The notes: a model not told the origin generated them from the sequence alone. A stretch of 64,000 nucleotides of DNA from Panulirus ornatus (GCF_036320965.1 NC_092241.1:29004297-29068296); one strand, 5' to 3'. Positions 9,870 through 21,433 are shown, counted from the stretch's first letter. Numbers and translations: made by a program.

Positions 9870-11340
9870 CCGTAAATGCCAAATCATCGCTCTCTTTCTC
9901 CAGGTATTTCTGTTATGTCTCTTTTTTTCAAAGCAACTACCAGTTCAACACGCTCTCTGCCCCATGTGAAATCCCATTGCTCCCCAAGGGTCAGCCATTC
10001 TGTGCATGACACCATCCTATATCACCACTCTCTCATGCATCGTGCCAGGTATATTCACCAGGCGTACCTCTGTAATCTACACATTCAATTTTGTTCCCCC
10101 TTGCCTTTATACAAGGGCAATTAAGTACACTGCTAGTATCATCTGGCACTTCACCGTAAAGCGACGGACAGCCTCATTAGCCAATAAACACCACCGTCGT
10201 CCCTTTCCTGAGAGATCTGAACAATTCTCTTGTCCACTCCTGACGCGTTCTCACACTTCATTTTATGGCAAGATTATTACTTCTAGCTTTTCATCGTCAT
10301 GTTCATCATGGCTCTCTCACTCCCCACACGACACACACGAAACACGATGTCCACCTTTCTATCATCTAATATACTAAGCAATCCTTCAGAATACTTTGTC
10401 TTTTACGTCTTTGTCTATTACCACTTCCGTATACTTCCTTTCCTTACTGTCTTCCGGTATGCTTTTCTGACCTCATCACATTGTTCACTTCCTTCCAAAG
10501 TATTTTCTTATTTTCTCTGTGGAACATTGGTATTCTGTCCCAACTCCCATAATTTTTTTTTTCTTTCCTCTCTCTAGCGCCTTTCTCTTCACTTGTTGAT
10601 TTCTCTTATACTCCTGTTAATGAAATGCACATTATCTCTCCGGATATCATTTGTGCTCCTTCCTTTTTCTTTGACAAGCAGTGCAACATTTACATTCCAC
10701 CATTCACTATTCCTTCTAATACGTCCACATTCCATCACTGGCATACCACACACTTCATCAACACACTCAAACACTTCTTTCCTGCGGTATTTTCACACTT
10801 CTTCCACTCCTGTTTTAATTTTGATAGCCTAAGCCATTGGATCTTTCAGTCCATCTTAGTATCTGCACACACTCCACTTCTCCAAGCTCGCTCACCTTCA
10901 CCACTTCTTTCACACGTATGTCATTTCATCTCCTAAACTCGCTACCAAAGTTCATACTTGCCTTCACTGAGAGTGGACCACTCATTCTTCATGACAATCC
11001 TTTTCAGCACGTGAATCCCTCCCTTGCATCTATGACAACCCCATTCACGCAAGTATACTTATGGATGCACACTCTCTTGAAGCATATTATTCCCGGTCAT
11101 TGTTCCTCTTCCAACATTTAACTCGATCACTTTTCTCCATTTTCATTTATACCAGGGGTGCCATGTCTGCCCCTGCTCTTCCCACCAACACAATTATGTC
11201 TTCAACTGCCACGTCGCTCATCATGTCATTCAGGTCGTGTACCATCAAGATTCAGTCCCTTGCATCAGAACTATTAAACCATTCACTCAGCTCTTCACTC
11301 TGCATCATGTACAAGAACGCATCTTTCTTGGTCTAATTTC
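9870..11340 (-). mobile_element. Possible degenerate LINE relic (linker region)
   Basis: The plus strand is C/T-rich in the manner of reversed LINE coding sequence elsewhere in this window. On the minus strand 10589-10774 reads NSEWWNVNVALLVKEKGRS, resembling the WWN...V..K linker upstream of RT in RTE-type LINEs. Many stops occur and no RT catalytic box is recognised. It may be an old relative of family A 5' coding sequence or a different element. Boundaries are guesses. Confidence 0.3.
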
Positions 11341-11397
11341 ATTCAAACCTGCATCAGTATTCAACTCACTTTAATGTACTCTTTAACACAACTCGCA

Positions 11398-11463
11398 TAA
11401 TAACAATAATGACAATAATAATGATAATAACAATGATAATGTTGATAATAATAATGATAACAT
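11398..11463. repeat. Imperfect (AAT/GAT)n trinucleotide repeat
   Basis: Runs of ATA, ATG and ACA triplets (TAATGACAATAATAATG and similar) with substitutions. Confidence 0.9.
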
Positions 11464-11638
11464 TCATCTTTACAATATTCAGCTACGGGCGATTGCTGAT
11501 ATAGGGAGTTCGAAGAAAGGGATTGATATGATAGATTTGTGCTATGTTAACCACAGTTGAACTTCTGTCGCAAATACCTTTTATTTTTACATTTGAATCT
11601 CAAGCGAAACGACACGGACTATTGAGTACCCTAATCAA

Positions 11639-11642
<4 letters not shown>

Positions 11643-11680
<38 letters not shown>
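11643..11680. repeat. (CT)19 microsatellite
   Basis: Pure CT repeat just upstream of an AT-rich spacer and a LINE fragment. Confidence 0.95.
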
Positions 11681-11684
<4 letters not shown>

Positions 11685-11701
11685 ATATGAATATATATGT
11701 A

Positions 11702-12245
11702 TCGAGCATCAGATTGGGGAGGAACAGTTTGGTTTCGGAAGTGGTAGGGAATGTATGGATCAGGTATTTGCTTTAAAGAATTTATGTGAGAAATACTAAA
11801 ACAAATGGATGGATTTGTGTGTGGCATTTATGGATCTGGAGAAAGCATATGACAGGGTTGATACAGATGCCCTGTGGAAGATCTTAAGAATATATGGTAT
11901 GGGAAGAAAGCTGCCAGAAGGAGCGAGAAGTTTTTGTCAAAGATGTATTGCATGTGTGCGAGTAGGAAGAGAGGAGAGTGAATGGTTTCAAGTTAAGGTA
12001 GGTTTGCGGCAGGGGTGTGTCATGTCAAATGGTTGCTCAGTTTGTTTGTAGATGAGATGGTAAGGGAAAGAAGTGCGAGAAGATAAAACAATGGAAATAT
12101 CTCTGGGGCCTGATAGTAGATAGGGAGCTGTAGTTTCAGTACTTTACACATGACAGCTAGAGAATGGATGTGAGCGGATGTGGCCTTTCTTTGTCTGTTC
12201 CTGTCCATCCCTCGCTAACGCGCGAAATTGAGATCAAATATATTA
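11702..12245 (+). mobile_element. Internally deleted family A LINE fragment
   Basis: Starts at the codons for HQIGEEQFGFGSGRECMDQV, continues through MDLCVAFMDLEKAYDRV, where the motif A aspartate is intact (11809-11860), and GLRQGCVMS (12002-12028), then jumps near 12060-12105 to the 3' UTR (TGGGGCCTGATAGTAG, ACATGACAGCTAGAG). The FADD box and the whole C-terminal region are missing. The stem-loop survives as CCTCGCTAACGCGCG (12211-12225). An 81-codon open frame (11809-12051) is the relic of the RT. The tail ATCAAATATATTATATAA abuts a minus-strand SINE-like copy tail to tail. Confidence 0.85.
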
Positions 12246-12420
12246 TATAAGCCCTAGCTTAAGCCAGGTACCCAGTTTACCGACCAGCCCGTGGGGGATG
12301 ATGAACAACTTTGTTCACCGCAGACAGACTGCTGCACCAGGATTCGATCCTGTGCGCTCGACCCCAGGAGGCCCGTGAACACGTCATGGTCATCGATGTT
12401 AAATGCTACATCGCAGAGGT
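12246..12420 (-). mobile_element. tRNA-derived SINE-like repeat, copy 1
   Basis: On the minus strand a pol III B-box-like sequence (GGATCGAATCC, 12340-12350; consensus GGTTCGANTCC) is followed by GGTGCAGCAGTCTG, GTGAACAAAGTTGTTCATC, a CCCCCACGGGCTGGT block and GGGTACCTGGCTTAAGC, ending in an AT-rich tail. The same order of blocks occurs at 44925-45065 on the same strand. An A box is not clear in the 5' part (12360-12400). The tRNA origin is inferred from the B box; repeat status is shown by the second copy. Confidence 0.65.
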
Positions 12421-12900
12421 CCTTATGATTCAACTACTACTTTCATCACACTCGGTACCCCTACGAAACTGATCCTGGCACCAGTCTTGCTATCTTTGTC
12501 GCATTTGTTATCCCTTTCACACTGGCTCTCCCATCCTCCATACTCTGCCACATGTATTGACTACCTTTCTCACACCCACTACCTCTGCCACTTGTGCTAC
12601 TTCTAATGCCCTGGCTATGTATGACTGGCCTACAACCTACCATTAATAACCGAGCCACACTTACTACCCTCCGCAGAAGTTGCCGCCTTTGACACACTGA
12701 CTGACCTTAGCCCTTCATGCTACCTCTGCTGAGCCTGCTACTTCTGCTAAACCTGCCCACCGCTGCTAACCTGTTTGTTCGGCTTAGCCTGCTACTTCTG
12801 CTGCCACACTTGCAACCTCAGTTACGCTTGCTATCTCTGCCACAGCTGCGGTGTAGGTTACAAGTGCCACACTTCGTACCTCTAGTACGGTGGTTCCTAA
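12421..12900. repeat. Degenerate CTG/CTT-rich tandem repeat
   Basis: Variants of CTGCTACTTCTGC and CACACTTGCTACCTCTGCC recur at roughly 15-18 bp intervals, best between 12590 and 12850. Leu-rich frames on the plus strand (for example 12717-12914) reflect the repeat rather than a gene. Confidence 0.5.
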
Positions 12901-14169
12901 CTGATTTCGGCTGATATAACCCTTGGCGTCAGTGTAAGGCATTACGTACTCTCACTCAGTAGCAGTAATTATTTTTCCAACGAGAATATTTCTGGAGTGA
13001 TGACTCTTTCCGAAATAATGCAGCTTTGACCAAACTGTCATATGACAAAGCAGTGTACTGCTTAGACAAGATATGCCACTGACAATATTACTTAAGTGTC
13101 CATGGACCTCGGGTTGGGAACCATTGGTATAGTGCATTTGCTAAACCCTTCTCCATTACTCACACTTGCGACTTCTCTTGCACCTACTGCTTCTCCCATA
13201 CTTTCGAGTTCTGTCACACTCAGTTATGATAATCCAGCTACTTTCCCCAGCTTTATATTTTTCACAACCACTTCCTCTGGTAGAGTCAACAATTATATAA
13301 TGCCATAATTACTTCTTTAATGGTCATGACTTTTGTCATACTTTCTACCCCTGATACGCTTGCAAACACGATTATGCCTATCACCTCTTGTCACATTAGT
13401 TAATTCCACTATACAGAGAGCCTCTTTGTCGCACTTGCTCCCGTTGACTGTTGGAATATAGTGTTAGACGCTTCCTGCTCTTGAACTGACCATTGGGGTC
13501 TTGGTGGACTACATGGGATTGTTGTCAAGCAGCAAGATTACCAATTGACTGTTTCTAGTAAATGACTGTTTGAGGGTTAACGCTTCCCCTTTGAAATAAG
13601 GCCTATGGTGTTAATGGTCTATTGCTGGTGAGCTGACAATTTGGGTGATGGTAGAATGTTCCTCATAGAATGTCTTTGCGACTTTGGACCATTGCTGGAT
13701 GTCTTGCACTGAGATGGATGTTCGCTTTCCTTTATTTCCTATGAGGAGAATCTTTAGATGACAGTAAACTCTTCCTCTCGAGGAAACCATTTGTTGTAGT
13801 TGAATTCGCCTTCAAAGCTCACCGTCTAAATTTCAGTTGACTGTATCTTCCAGCCTGCCTTCTAGAAGCGCTGCCAGTAGATTATTCTTCGCGGTTAAAG
13901 TAAATTGATCCTCCAGGTCAGACCGTAAGTGTTTTAGAGAAACGCTTCTTCTCATCTGGCTATCACAAGAATTGTTAAGGTATATCTAGCAATTTACTGC
14001 TTGAGTGGTTGCGTACCAGTGCTTCCGTGCTGTGAGATATTGCTGTTGCCAGTGACGACCCAATTTCACCATCACTTCACGTCAGAGATTAATGTGACGT
14101 GCTCGGGATTGCTGTGCATCGGTTAATGGTGTGACTTTGCACATTAGGAGCTGATGTGACTTGCTCAGT
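12901..14169. other. Stretch without a recognised gene
   Basis: Contains scattered CACTTGC-type variants (13140-13440) and loosely repeated phrases such as GACTGTT and GACCATTG (13430-13760), which may be very old tandem repeats. No open frame or element similarity is convincing. Confidence 0.4.
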
Positions 14170-14930
14170 CTCGCGTTGGTGTGACAGATTTAGACTGTAA
14201 TGTCAGTTGGTAATGTGATGTACCCAGCTTCATGTACAACAGATTGGTGGCATGCCATACCTCTTCTTGTATACGCTAGTCGCTGTGTGACGTGTTGGTC
14301 TTGTCTGTCTATGACAAGAGTGAAGTGCTCATCTTGATGTGCATCAGTATCTGGTGTGACGAGCCCCCGTCTGACGTGCACAAGTCTCTGGTGTAACGTG
14401 CACAGCCTGTCGTGCATCAGTCGCTGGTGTGACGAGCCTCGCTTGGTGTACATCAGTCGCTGGTGTGACGAGCCTGGCCTGGTGTTCATCCGTCGCTGGT
14501 GTGACGAACCTGCTAATGTAGCGTGCTCAACCTAGTGTACGTCAGTTACCATTGTGGTTTCCTCAACCTAGTGTACATTAGTTACCAGTGTTGCTTCCCC
14601 AACTTAGTGTACATCAGTGTGGCGTCCCCGATCGTGGTACACCAGTCACTGCTGTATATCAGTTGTTGGTGTGACGTGCTTAGCCTCCTGTACATCACTC
14701 GCTGATGTGATGCGCCTGGCTTGTTGTACATTAGTTGTTGATGAGGTGTTCTCGACCTGCTGAGCATCAGTCGCTGGTGTGACACGCCTGGCATGTTGTA
14801 CATCACTGGATGGTGTGATGTGCCTGGCATGTTATACATCAGTTGTTCATGCAGCGTGCCCGGCCTGCTGTACATCAGTCGCTGGTGTGACACGCCTGAC
14901 CTGCTGTACATCGGTCTCTGGTCAGCTGGT
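14170..14930. repeat. 36-bp minisatellite, degenerate
   Basis: Units of the form CATCAGTCGCTGGTGTGACG plus CCTGGCCTGGTGTA recur about every 36 bp; the cleanest run is 14690-14910. Because 36 is a multiple of three, the minus strand stays open as 12-residue repeats (MYNMPGVSHQRL-like) in frames 14582-14911 and 14190-14489. Units further 5' become degenerate and irregular in spacing. I interpret the open frames as a by-product of the unit length. Confidence 0.85.
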
Positions 14931-16720
14931 GCGTCATGTTCGCCTCATGAGTCAAAAGAAAACCCTCTGGGGCAGTTCATGTCATCTGTCCACCGCCACA
15001 CTGCTGGACGGGATCCGGTTTTTATCCCAGTTCTTAATCTGGCCACATTAATCTTGCAAGTGTCTATCGATGCATCTAAGATAGCTCGCCTCGTTTTCCC
15101 CTAATTAAAAAGAAAATCATTTAAACCATTATTGCTTTAATTGTTGTACGAAGTGTCCTTGCTCCGGGCGGGATTAGATCGTTGTCTCGCACCTGCGTTT
15201 CATATACGATCCATAATTAACATTCATTAGTTGCGTGCGGGAGATATTGTAAGACAGGTTACACCTCGGCACGGTTGCCGCCATGAACAAGGCTGTCAGA
15301 GAGGAGGCTCTTTTTTTTTTCTTTCGTTTCTTATTTGCATATATCATACTAGTTTTATTGTTATGCCAGAACTGTGCGGTAGCTAGTATCGGAACCAATA
15401 CATCATCCACAGTCATAATACAAAGAGGCCAAATTCTAAGGAAGTGAACGCATAGAAAACATGTATTAACAATGTATTTGTACACTGTAGCGTATAGTGT
15501 AATGAGGGACAAAGGAATAACATGTTTCAAGCCTCGTACATCATTAAGTACGACAGCCACCAAAGGTAAGGTGGCAATGAGGTAATCCACGTCTTGTGGA
15601 TCAGTTTCAGAGAGGATGTTGCATGGGAGGTCCAGTGGAGGGTCACCTGAGGTCAGGGGGTGCTGAGGTAAGCTACTGACCCAAGTCTGGTGTAACATCT
15701 CTCTTGTGGCTGTGTTGGCTGGAAGATGGTTTTCGCTGAGGTATTCCTCACCCGGTCGATAACCTCTAAGAATATTGTTGACCTGGGGGTTAGGGAAGGT
15801 CAGGAGGCCCTGAAACAACCATAGTTCTCAAGAAGCTATCGCCGTGGACATGGTGATACAAGGGACAGGATCTAAAGATTGAGGTATATATCGAGCTCGA
15901 GGAGGTGGAATGAAGGAAAAAAGTGGAGGAAAGATAAATAAAGAGCATAAGAATGTAAGGATAAGGAAAACAACATAAGGGGAATGATAAAGGACACCTG
16001 AGAGTGGAAAAACAGCAAAGAAATGAGTGAAGGGACTGGTCAAAAGATGTCAGGATGGAAGAAGCAGCGTATGAACCAGTATAGCAGCAGTCACCACAGA
16101 TGCCCTGATGACCACAGTGTCAAAGCCGTGTCGTCGGTCCTCCCTCCCGCGTCTCTTGACCGCTGGGCTGCTGTCTTATCTCAGCGTCCATCTCTCTCAA
16201 AACTGTACTTGGTATGAATCCGCCATGATGACCGAGATGTGAAGATAATCTGATTGAAAGGAATATTTTTCTCTCCACCTGTGTGACCCGGGTCGGTACC
16301 GTTTATAGGTAAAAGAAAGGGACAACCTTGTTTTGAATGGTCAACAGCAGGAGCCTGAGTGATGGTGTGGTACACCAGCAGGCGTCGCCGAGGTGGCAAG
16401 TGGATCCATGATGCTAATACTGTGGGCGTGACAGGGGCGTGCCTCACTACGGTGGCCCTACCACGTACGCTGTCCCTCATGATAACAGACTTCAAGAATT
16501 GAAATCTGAATTGTCGTTCTTGATGTTACTTTCTCTCTTCGTTTTACTTTTTAACAGTAAAATCCCTACACTGGTGTTATTATATTTATGATGTACATAT
16601 ATTTATGAATAAAGTAAATAAAATGATAGGTAGATAAAGATCGTCTTTTTTTCTTAGTGTTTTTTAGACAACCATTCGGCTGAAAATGCAGTTGATATTA
16701 TGGAAATTACAGACCTGGGA
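14931..16720. other. Stretch with one long unrecognised frame
   Basis: Apart from the minus-strand frame at 15174-15818 nothing is recognised. An A/G-rich segment (15890-16020) and a short T-run (15311-15320) are present. Confidence 0.4.
15174..15818 (-). CDS. Unrecognised 214-codon open frame
   Basis: The longest open frame outside LINEs and tandem repeats. It begins MFQGLLTFPNPQVNN, has a hydrophobic central part (about residues 80-150, with segments such as LPLVAVVLNDV and YIVNTCFLCVHFLRI), and a Lys-rich run produced by a T-tract (15311-15330). No family is recognised. No Kozak-like context, signal peptide, splice site or repeat copy supports it. A frame of this length is uncommon but possible by chance in 64 kb, so it could be an exon, a decayed element, or noise. 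Confidence 0.2.
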   Translation of the reverse strand: MFQGLLTFPNPQVNNILRGYRPGEEYLSENHLPANTATREMLHQTWVSSLPQHPLTSGDPPLDLPCNILSETDPQDVDYLIATLPLVAVVLNDVRGLKHVIPLSLITLYATVYKYIVNTCFLCVHFLRIWPLCIMTVDDVLVPILATAQFWHNNKTSMIYANKKRKKKKRASSLTALFMAATVPRCNLSYNISRTQLMNVNYGSYMKRRCETTI

Positions 16721-16724
16721 GGTG

Positions 16725-16869
16725 TGTTTGTGTGTGTGTGTGTATGTGTGTGTGTGTATCATTTTCATGTATGTTTGTGTATTTAACACTGCAGTTAATG
16801 ATTATAATAATAATAATGATAATAATAGTAATAATGATAATAATGATAATAGAAGTAGTATTGATAATG

Positions 16870-16905
<36 letters not shown>

Positions 16906-16950
16906 TTAACAGCAATAATAATAGTAATAATAATATTATTATTTTCTTAG
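16725..16950. repeat. (GT)n followed by (AAT)n/(AAC)n compound repeat
   Basis: A GT tract (16725-16765) and, after a 35-bp spacer, an imperfect AAT/GAT/AAC array (16801-16950) with a pure core of ATA at 16870-16900. Poly-Asn and poly-Ile frames across it are artefacts. Confidence 0.92.
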
Positions 16951-16959
16951 ATCTAATTT

Positions 16960-17230
16960 AACTAACTACAAATGAGGATCTCGTTGATAATGTTGAAGTT
17001 GGATATATGTCTGGTACAAGTGATCACCGACAAATTACTTTTATGATGACTCTCAACACCGCATGTAACGCTGCTTAACGGGGAAAAAAACTAACTAGAT
17101 TTTAAACTTACAAATTCTAATGATCTTCGCGGTGCTCTTGCCAGGCAGATCTGTGATGATATGGGCAACGAGAACGACGTGTGCGTAGCTTCGGCAAATG
17201 ACCGTAACTCATTAAAAGAATTCTTCAGCT
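16960..17230 (+). mobile_element. CR1-like LINE relic, endonuclease-to-RT linker
   Basis: Shares ordered blocks with the plus-strand element at 51950-52725: AATGAGGATCTCGTT, AATGTTGAAGTTGGA, CAAGTGATCACCGACAAATT and ACTTACAAATTCTAATGATC versus the other copy's ACATACAAATTTTAATGAT. Translation gives NEDLVDNVEVGYMSGTSDHRQITF, resembling the end of an APE-type endonuclease (SDH motif). Frame breaks and heavy divergence show it is dead. The two copies together define a repeat family in this window. Confidence 0.7.
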
Positions 17231-18355
17231 ACTGTGGCATTACGAATGTTAAAGAGAAGTGTTGATGACGGAGTAGAGAGGTTCGCTCAGTTTAGGGAAC
17301 AACTTTAGAGAGACGTAGTGGCAAAGCGCTGGGTGTACTCGAGTTCTTTACATCGAAACATTGTAGTCGTCTAGTGACTTCAAATTCTTGCACTGAACCT
17401 GGGGATTAAGAGGCTGGAAGGTGTGTTGGTAAGCAGGTGGTGGTGTTTTAAGGTGGAAGAGGCACAAGCAGATGGTTGGGATGTGACTGTTAATGAGTTG
17501 GTTCATCACTGGAGAAATTGGGAAACAATCAACACAGGGAGGAGAGGATGAAGTCCGCTCATTCAAACTACCAATGATAGATTTACCTTCGTAACGTAAT
17601 AGGATTTCTCGACATCACGTAATGCATGAAATGCTTCGTTACAGAAGTCCTTGTATAGGTTAGTGATGTGAGAGGAGTAGGGTAGTCGTTACACTAGTCT
17701 TTTTCTAATTCGGCGTGCCATCTAGAGCGCTTCAGCTGGGGGTGTACTCTTCCAGATCTTCGGGGGGAAGAAAGGATGGGGAGCTTCTCAAATGATCCTG
17801 AAATAATTACCTCGTCTACTTTCAGCATCATTCATGCTTAGCACTTGAATGCCAGGATGCTGAAAAAAAAGATATACCTTCTAAAATGATGAATTGCGGC
17901 ATCAATTAACCCAACCTGAATGTCTTTATGCATTTACCCAGAGGATGTTGGATCATCATACGAGGGGATTCAGGCCACTGGTGTCTGTGCAACGACCTCT
18001 GCGGTGGTAGTAATTGGTCTGTCAAGTTGACTGGAATAAGGCGAAGAGCATTCTGACCGTGTGTAGAAATGGCTACAACTTAATGAATTCAGCTTCTCTT
18101 GGATATCCAAGTTATCATCATTATTCAGACTCTTACTCAGGACAAACTTGGCACATGGCTGCTTGGCTCAGAGGTGACCCGATGTGTGATCTCTATAGGG
18201 GGTGAGAGGGTGGATAATACAGCACGCAGCGAATGGTAGTAGCAGTGTGGCGGCGGTATGTGACCAGCTGTAAGAATCCGCGTTACTTTCACTCACTCAA
18301 GAAGTTGTTAGAGAGTGAATCACATTTGATAAAAGCAAAGTTGGTTCAAACTACA
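17231..18355. other. No recognised feature
   Basis: Ordinary mixed sequence; short frames only (for example 18014-18205). The tail of the CR1-like relic may extend a little past 17230 but I cannot follow it. Confidence 0.45.
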
Positions 18356-18359
18356 CTCG

Positions 18360-18361
<2 letters not shown>

Positions 18362-18414
<53 letters not shown>

Positions 18415-18420
18415 CGCGCG
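18362..18420. repeat. (GT)n(GC)n compound microsatellite
   Basis: GT repeat of about 22 units passing directly into about 7 CG units. Both alternating purine-pyrimidine parts are sequences that can adopt Z-DNA under supercoiling. Confidence 0.95.
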
Positions 18421-18699
18421 TTATCTTTAAATGCCCTCTTTAGATATGAAGAGCACAAGTGCATATAATCTATCACATCATGTACTCTTAGATTCAACCT
18501 GGGTTTTGTGCGGTAAAGTCAGCTAATGCTGCCACAGTAATAAGCATTTCAGTGTTATTCACATGAGATTACGTAGATTCTCTATCTATCCTACTCCTGT
18601 TGCATACCTAACACCACTGCTCACGATCGAAAACCAATTCCTTTAAGATCTACCTCAAAAGCCTCTATGACTCGATAGTATGAATGTAAGGGGCGTCAG

Positions 18700-19160
18700 T
18701 GTGACTTGGCTGATCAGTGTGTAGGATGGCTGTTCATCGTGAGAGGCAGTTGGCCAGAGTACGGGACTGCTGGCCAATGTGAGGGATAGCTACCCTCTGT
18801 GAGGAATGGCTGGTCAGTGTGAGGAACGGACCATCAGTGTGATTGACCTTTGGTCAGTGTAACTGACCGCTAGTCAGTGTGAGATTCGGCTGGTCATTAC
18901 GAGAGACGTTTGATCAGTTTGGGGAGCGACTGGTCAGTGGGAGAGAAGACTAATTAGTGTGAGAGACGGCAAGCCAGTGCAAAGGACGACTGGTTAGTGT
19001 GCGAGATGGCAGATGGCTTGTTAGTGTGAGGGACAATCAGTCAGTGTGATGGACGGCTAGTTAAAGCAACGGACGGTTGGTCCGTGTAAGAAACAGCTGC
19101 TCAGTGTGAGGGGCTACTGTTTCGTGTGATAGACGGCAAGTCATTAAGAGGATGTACCGG
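18700..19160. repeat. 20-bp degenerate minisatellite
   Basis: Units resembling CTGGTCAGTGTGAGGGACGG recur with a period near 20-21 bp for about 22 copies. Individual units differ at several positions, so the array is old. No coding potential. Confidence 0.85.
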
Positions 19161-20389
19161 TAAGTCTCTAGACGATGGTCCGATACTTAACCACGAATAA
19201 ACAGCTGATCTGGATGAAGGTAGTGGTCGTAAATGCTTTGATAGGTTCCTTTCGGTTAGTTATTCGACACGGGGAGAGGCGGAGCAACGCTTTGGGTAGT
19301 GAACGGTAAATGTGAGTATGCGATGGAATGGGAAGACCTAATGGGCCTCTGAATATCGAGATATGAAATTACATTATGTATCTAACGACCTTCGAGCGTT
19401 ACTTCCTTGGTGACAAGGACGACTGATGTCATACGTTTTGGTTTATGTAACTCCTCACACACACCTACTTAATATGAAAATCATATTTGTTCTTCATATT
19501 TGTTCTTAGCTGTTTCTCGCTCTAACGAGCTAGCACCTGGAACCTTATTTGCCCTCATCCACTCTCAAGCAGTCGTGAATAAAACATAACTTTAACATAA
19601 AGTTGTTATAGGCGAGGGATTCTTACTGACCTTAAGAGAATCATCCGTTTGTAAGTGTAAGAATAATAAAAGCATAACCAGTTCCCATCGCGGCCCTGTA
19701 CTACATACTGTGGTCCGGTGTTACACCATTTGATGATAGATAATTTGATTATGTGTAGAAGTTTGTTTTCACTGAACGTGTGTGATTACACTCAAGCTTA
19801 AAATCATATTTTAATGATTTTCTTAATAGTAATGTCATTATACTGTTATTAGATTTCTTGTTTTGTACGTTACTTAAGAAGTGTTTTTTTAGAATATTTC
19901 GAAGTGGCGGAGGAGAATCGTCAGCTTTATCCTAATATCTAGCGTTTAACATCCGCTCTCATCAGCGTGAACCTCAAGCATGTGTTGAACCACCACTCGG
20001 CATCCATAATTTCTCGCAAATCTATGACTTAATGCTTCTTCTTATGGACATTCTGTTGTGTCGTTTTCTTTCTCTTGCGCCCCATTTGTTCTCTTGACCA
20101 TCGTCTTTTCCTCTAATGATGTGATATTCCTTATCTTGATTCTACAACTTTCTTTAATTGTCTGTGACCTTTGTAATCTTCTTTCGCATCACCATGACCT
20201 TCGTCCCACAAACGTCACTGCATCACCATTCGAGACTCGTCTACTTCACCACTGATCATCATCTACCTCACGACCATCATCTCATCCTACGTACGGAGGT
20301 CTTCTCCCTCACCGCCATATATTCTCTCACCAACCCTTTTTTCCTACAACATAATCTCTCCCTTAACAAGTATCGTATCCTGTACAAAC

Positions 20390-20390
<1 letters not shown>
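19161..20390. other. No recognised feature
   Basis: AT-rich sequence without repeat or frame of note; becomes pyrimidine-rich on the plus strand after 20040. Confidence 0.45.

Positions 20391-20392
<2 letters not shown>

Positions 20393-20466
<74 letters not shown>
20393..20466. repeat. (TC)37 microsatellite
   Basis: Seventy-four bases of uninterrupted TC. Confidence 0.97.
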
Positions 20467-20470
<4 letters not shown>

Positions 20471-20571
20471 ACTTTATCTTCATAATTATTCTACTTTCAT
20501 CCATCATTTTTTTTCTCCCACCATAATCACCATCATCCTAACATACAATGATCTCACTCATGCTTTAATCG

Positions 20572-20624
20572 TATCATCATCATCATCACCATCATCATTA
20601 TCATCATCATCATCATCATCATCA
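20572..20624. repeat. (ATC)n trinucleotide repeat
   Basis: About 17 ATC/CAT units with one ACC and one TTA interruption. Confidence 0.93.
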
Positions 20625-20849
20625 CCAGTGCCACCTGCCCTGACAGGCAATAGTCATCCTTTTTTTTTTTTGTTCCATTAACTTCTTTAGTGAAGTATTT
20701 GAACACAAATATTGTTGCTCATACAATTAGGTGCAGAATATGACAGCAGAACTAGTTATTATCTAATAAGTAATGACATTGCGTGTGATTTTAAGTCTGT
20801 TTTCCTTTCCTCTTATTATAAAACTGATCTTCCGCGGTATTGTCTTGTT

Positions 20850-20962
20850 AGCGATAATTTGCCCCGATGTGTCGGTGTGATGGATCGATGGCTAATCCCT
20901 ATTCTCCTGAAGGGTAATTTGCCATGATGCATCTGCGTGATGGATGATGGATGGCTAATCCC
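20850..20962. repeat. Two-copy tandem duplication, about 60 bp
   Basis: TAATTTGCCCCGATGTGTC...GGATGGATCGATGGCTAATCC is followed by TAATTTGCCATGATGCATC...GATGGATGGCTAATCC, a diverged second copy with a GATG insertion. Confidence 0.7.
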
Positions 20963-21360
20963 CGAATGACACACTCGTACAAGATTTTTATCTCTTTGTT
21001 TTCATTTCTCTATGCATTTTAAGACCCGTAAGATTTACGTGGTAAGTGATAAGATTTTCTCGGTGATTATGTGAAAGTTACGAAGAACCTGCAGCATTTA
21101 AAGATCATTCTATCTTTATTTTCTGAAAGGATTTTCCTTTTTCTCATTGTCAAGAGTATTTATCATCATGGTATAATGATATGATGAACAATGACGTCAT
21201 GCAAGTGACATCATTACACTGTGGCGTTTCATTCAGGCGCTGCTCCTTCAGACGTCGTCACTCAAAGGACCTGAAACCCTTATGATCGATGGCTGGAGAG
21301 TGACCATCTCGACGCTGGTCTTGTCGACACCAGCTGTCGCCTTCGTCATCCCATCACGCT
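20963..21360. other. No recognised feature
   Basis: AT-rich, without a convincing frame, repeat or element. Confidence 0.4.
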
Positions 21361-21364
21361 ACAC

Positions 21365-21433
21365 TCCCTCCTTCTCCTTCTCCTTCTCCTTTCCTCCTCC
21401 TTCTCCTCCTCCTTCTCCTCCTCCTCCTCCTTC
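21365..21433. repeat. (CTCCTT)n-like pyrimidine repeat
   Basis: TTCTCC and CTC triplet variants making an almost pure pyrimidine strand of about 70 bases. Confidence 0.9.

Noticed and set aside
12717..12914. Leu-rich 65-codon frame resembling a signal or membrane segment
   Set aside because: It translates the degenerate CTG/CTT-type tandem repeat.
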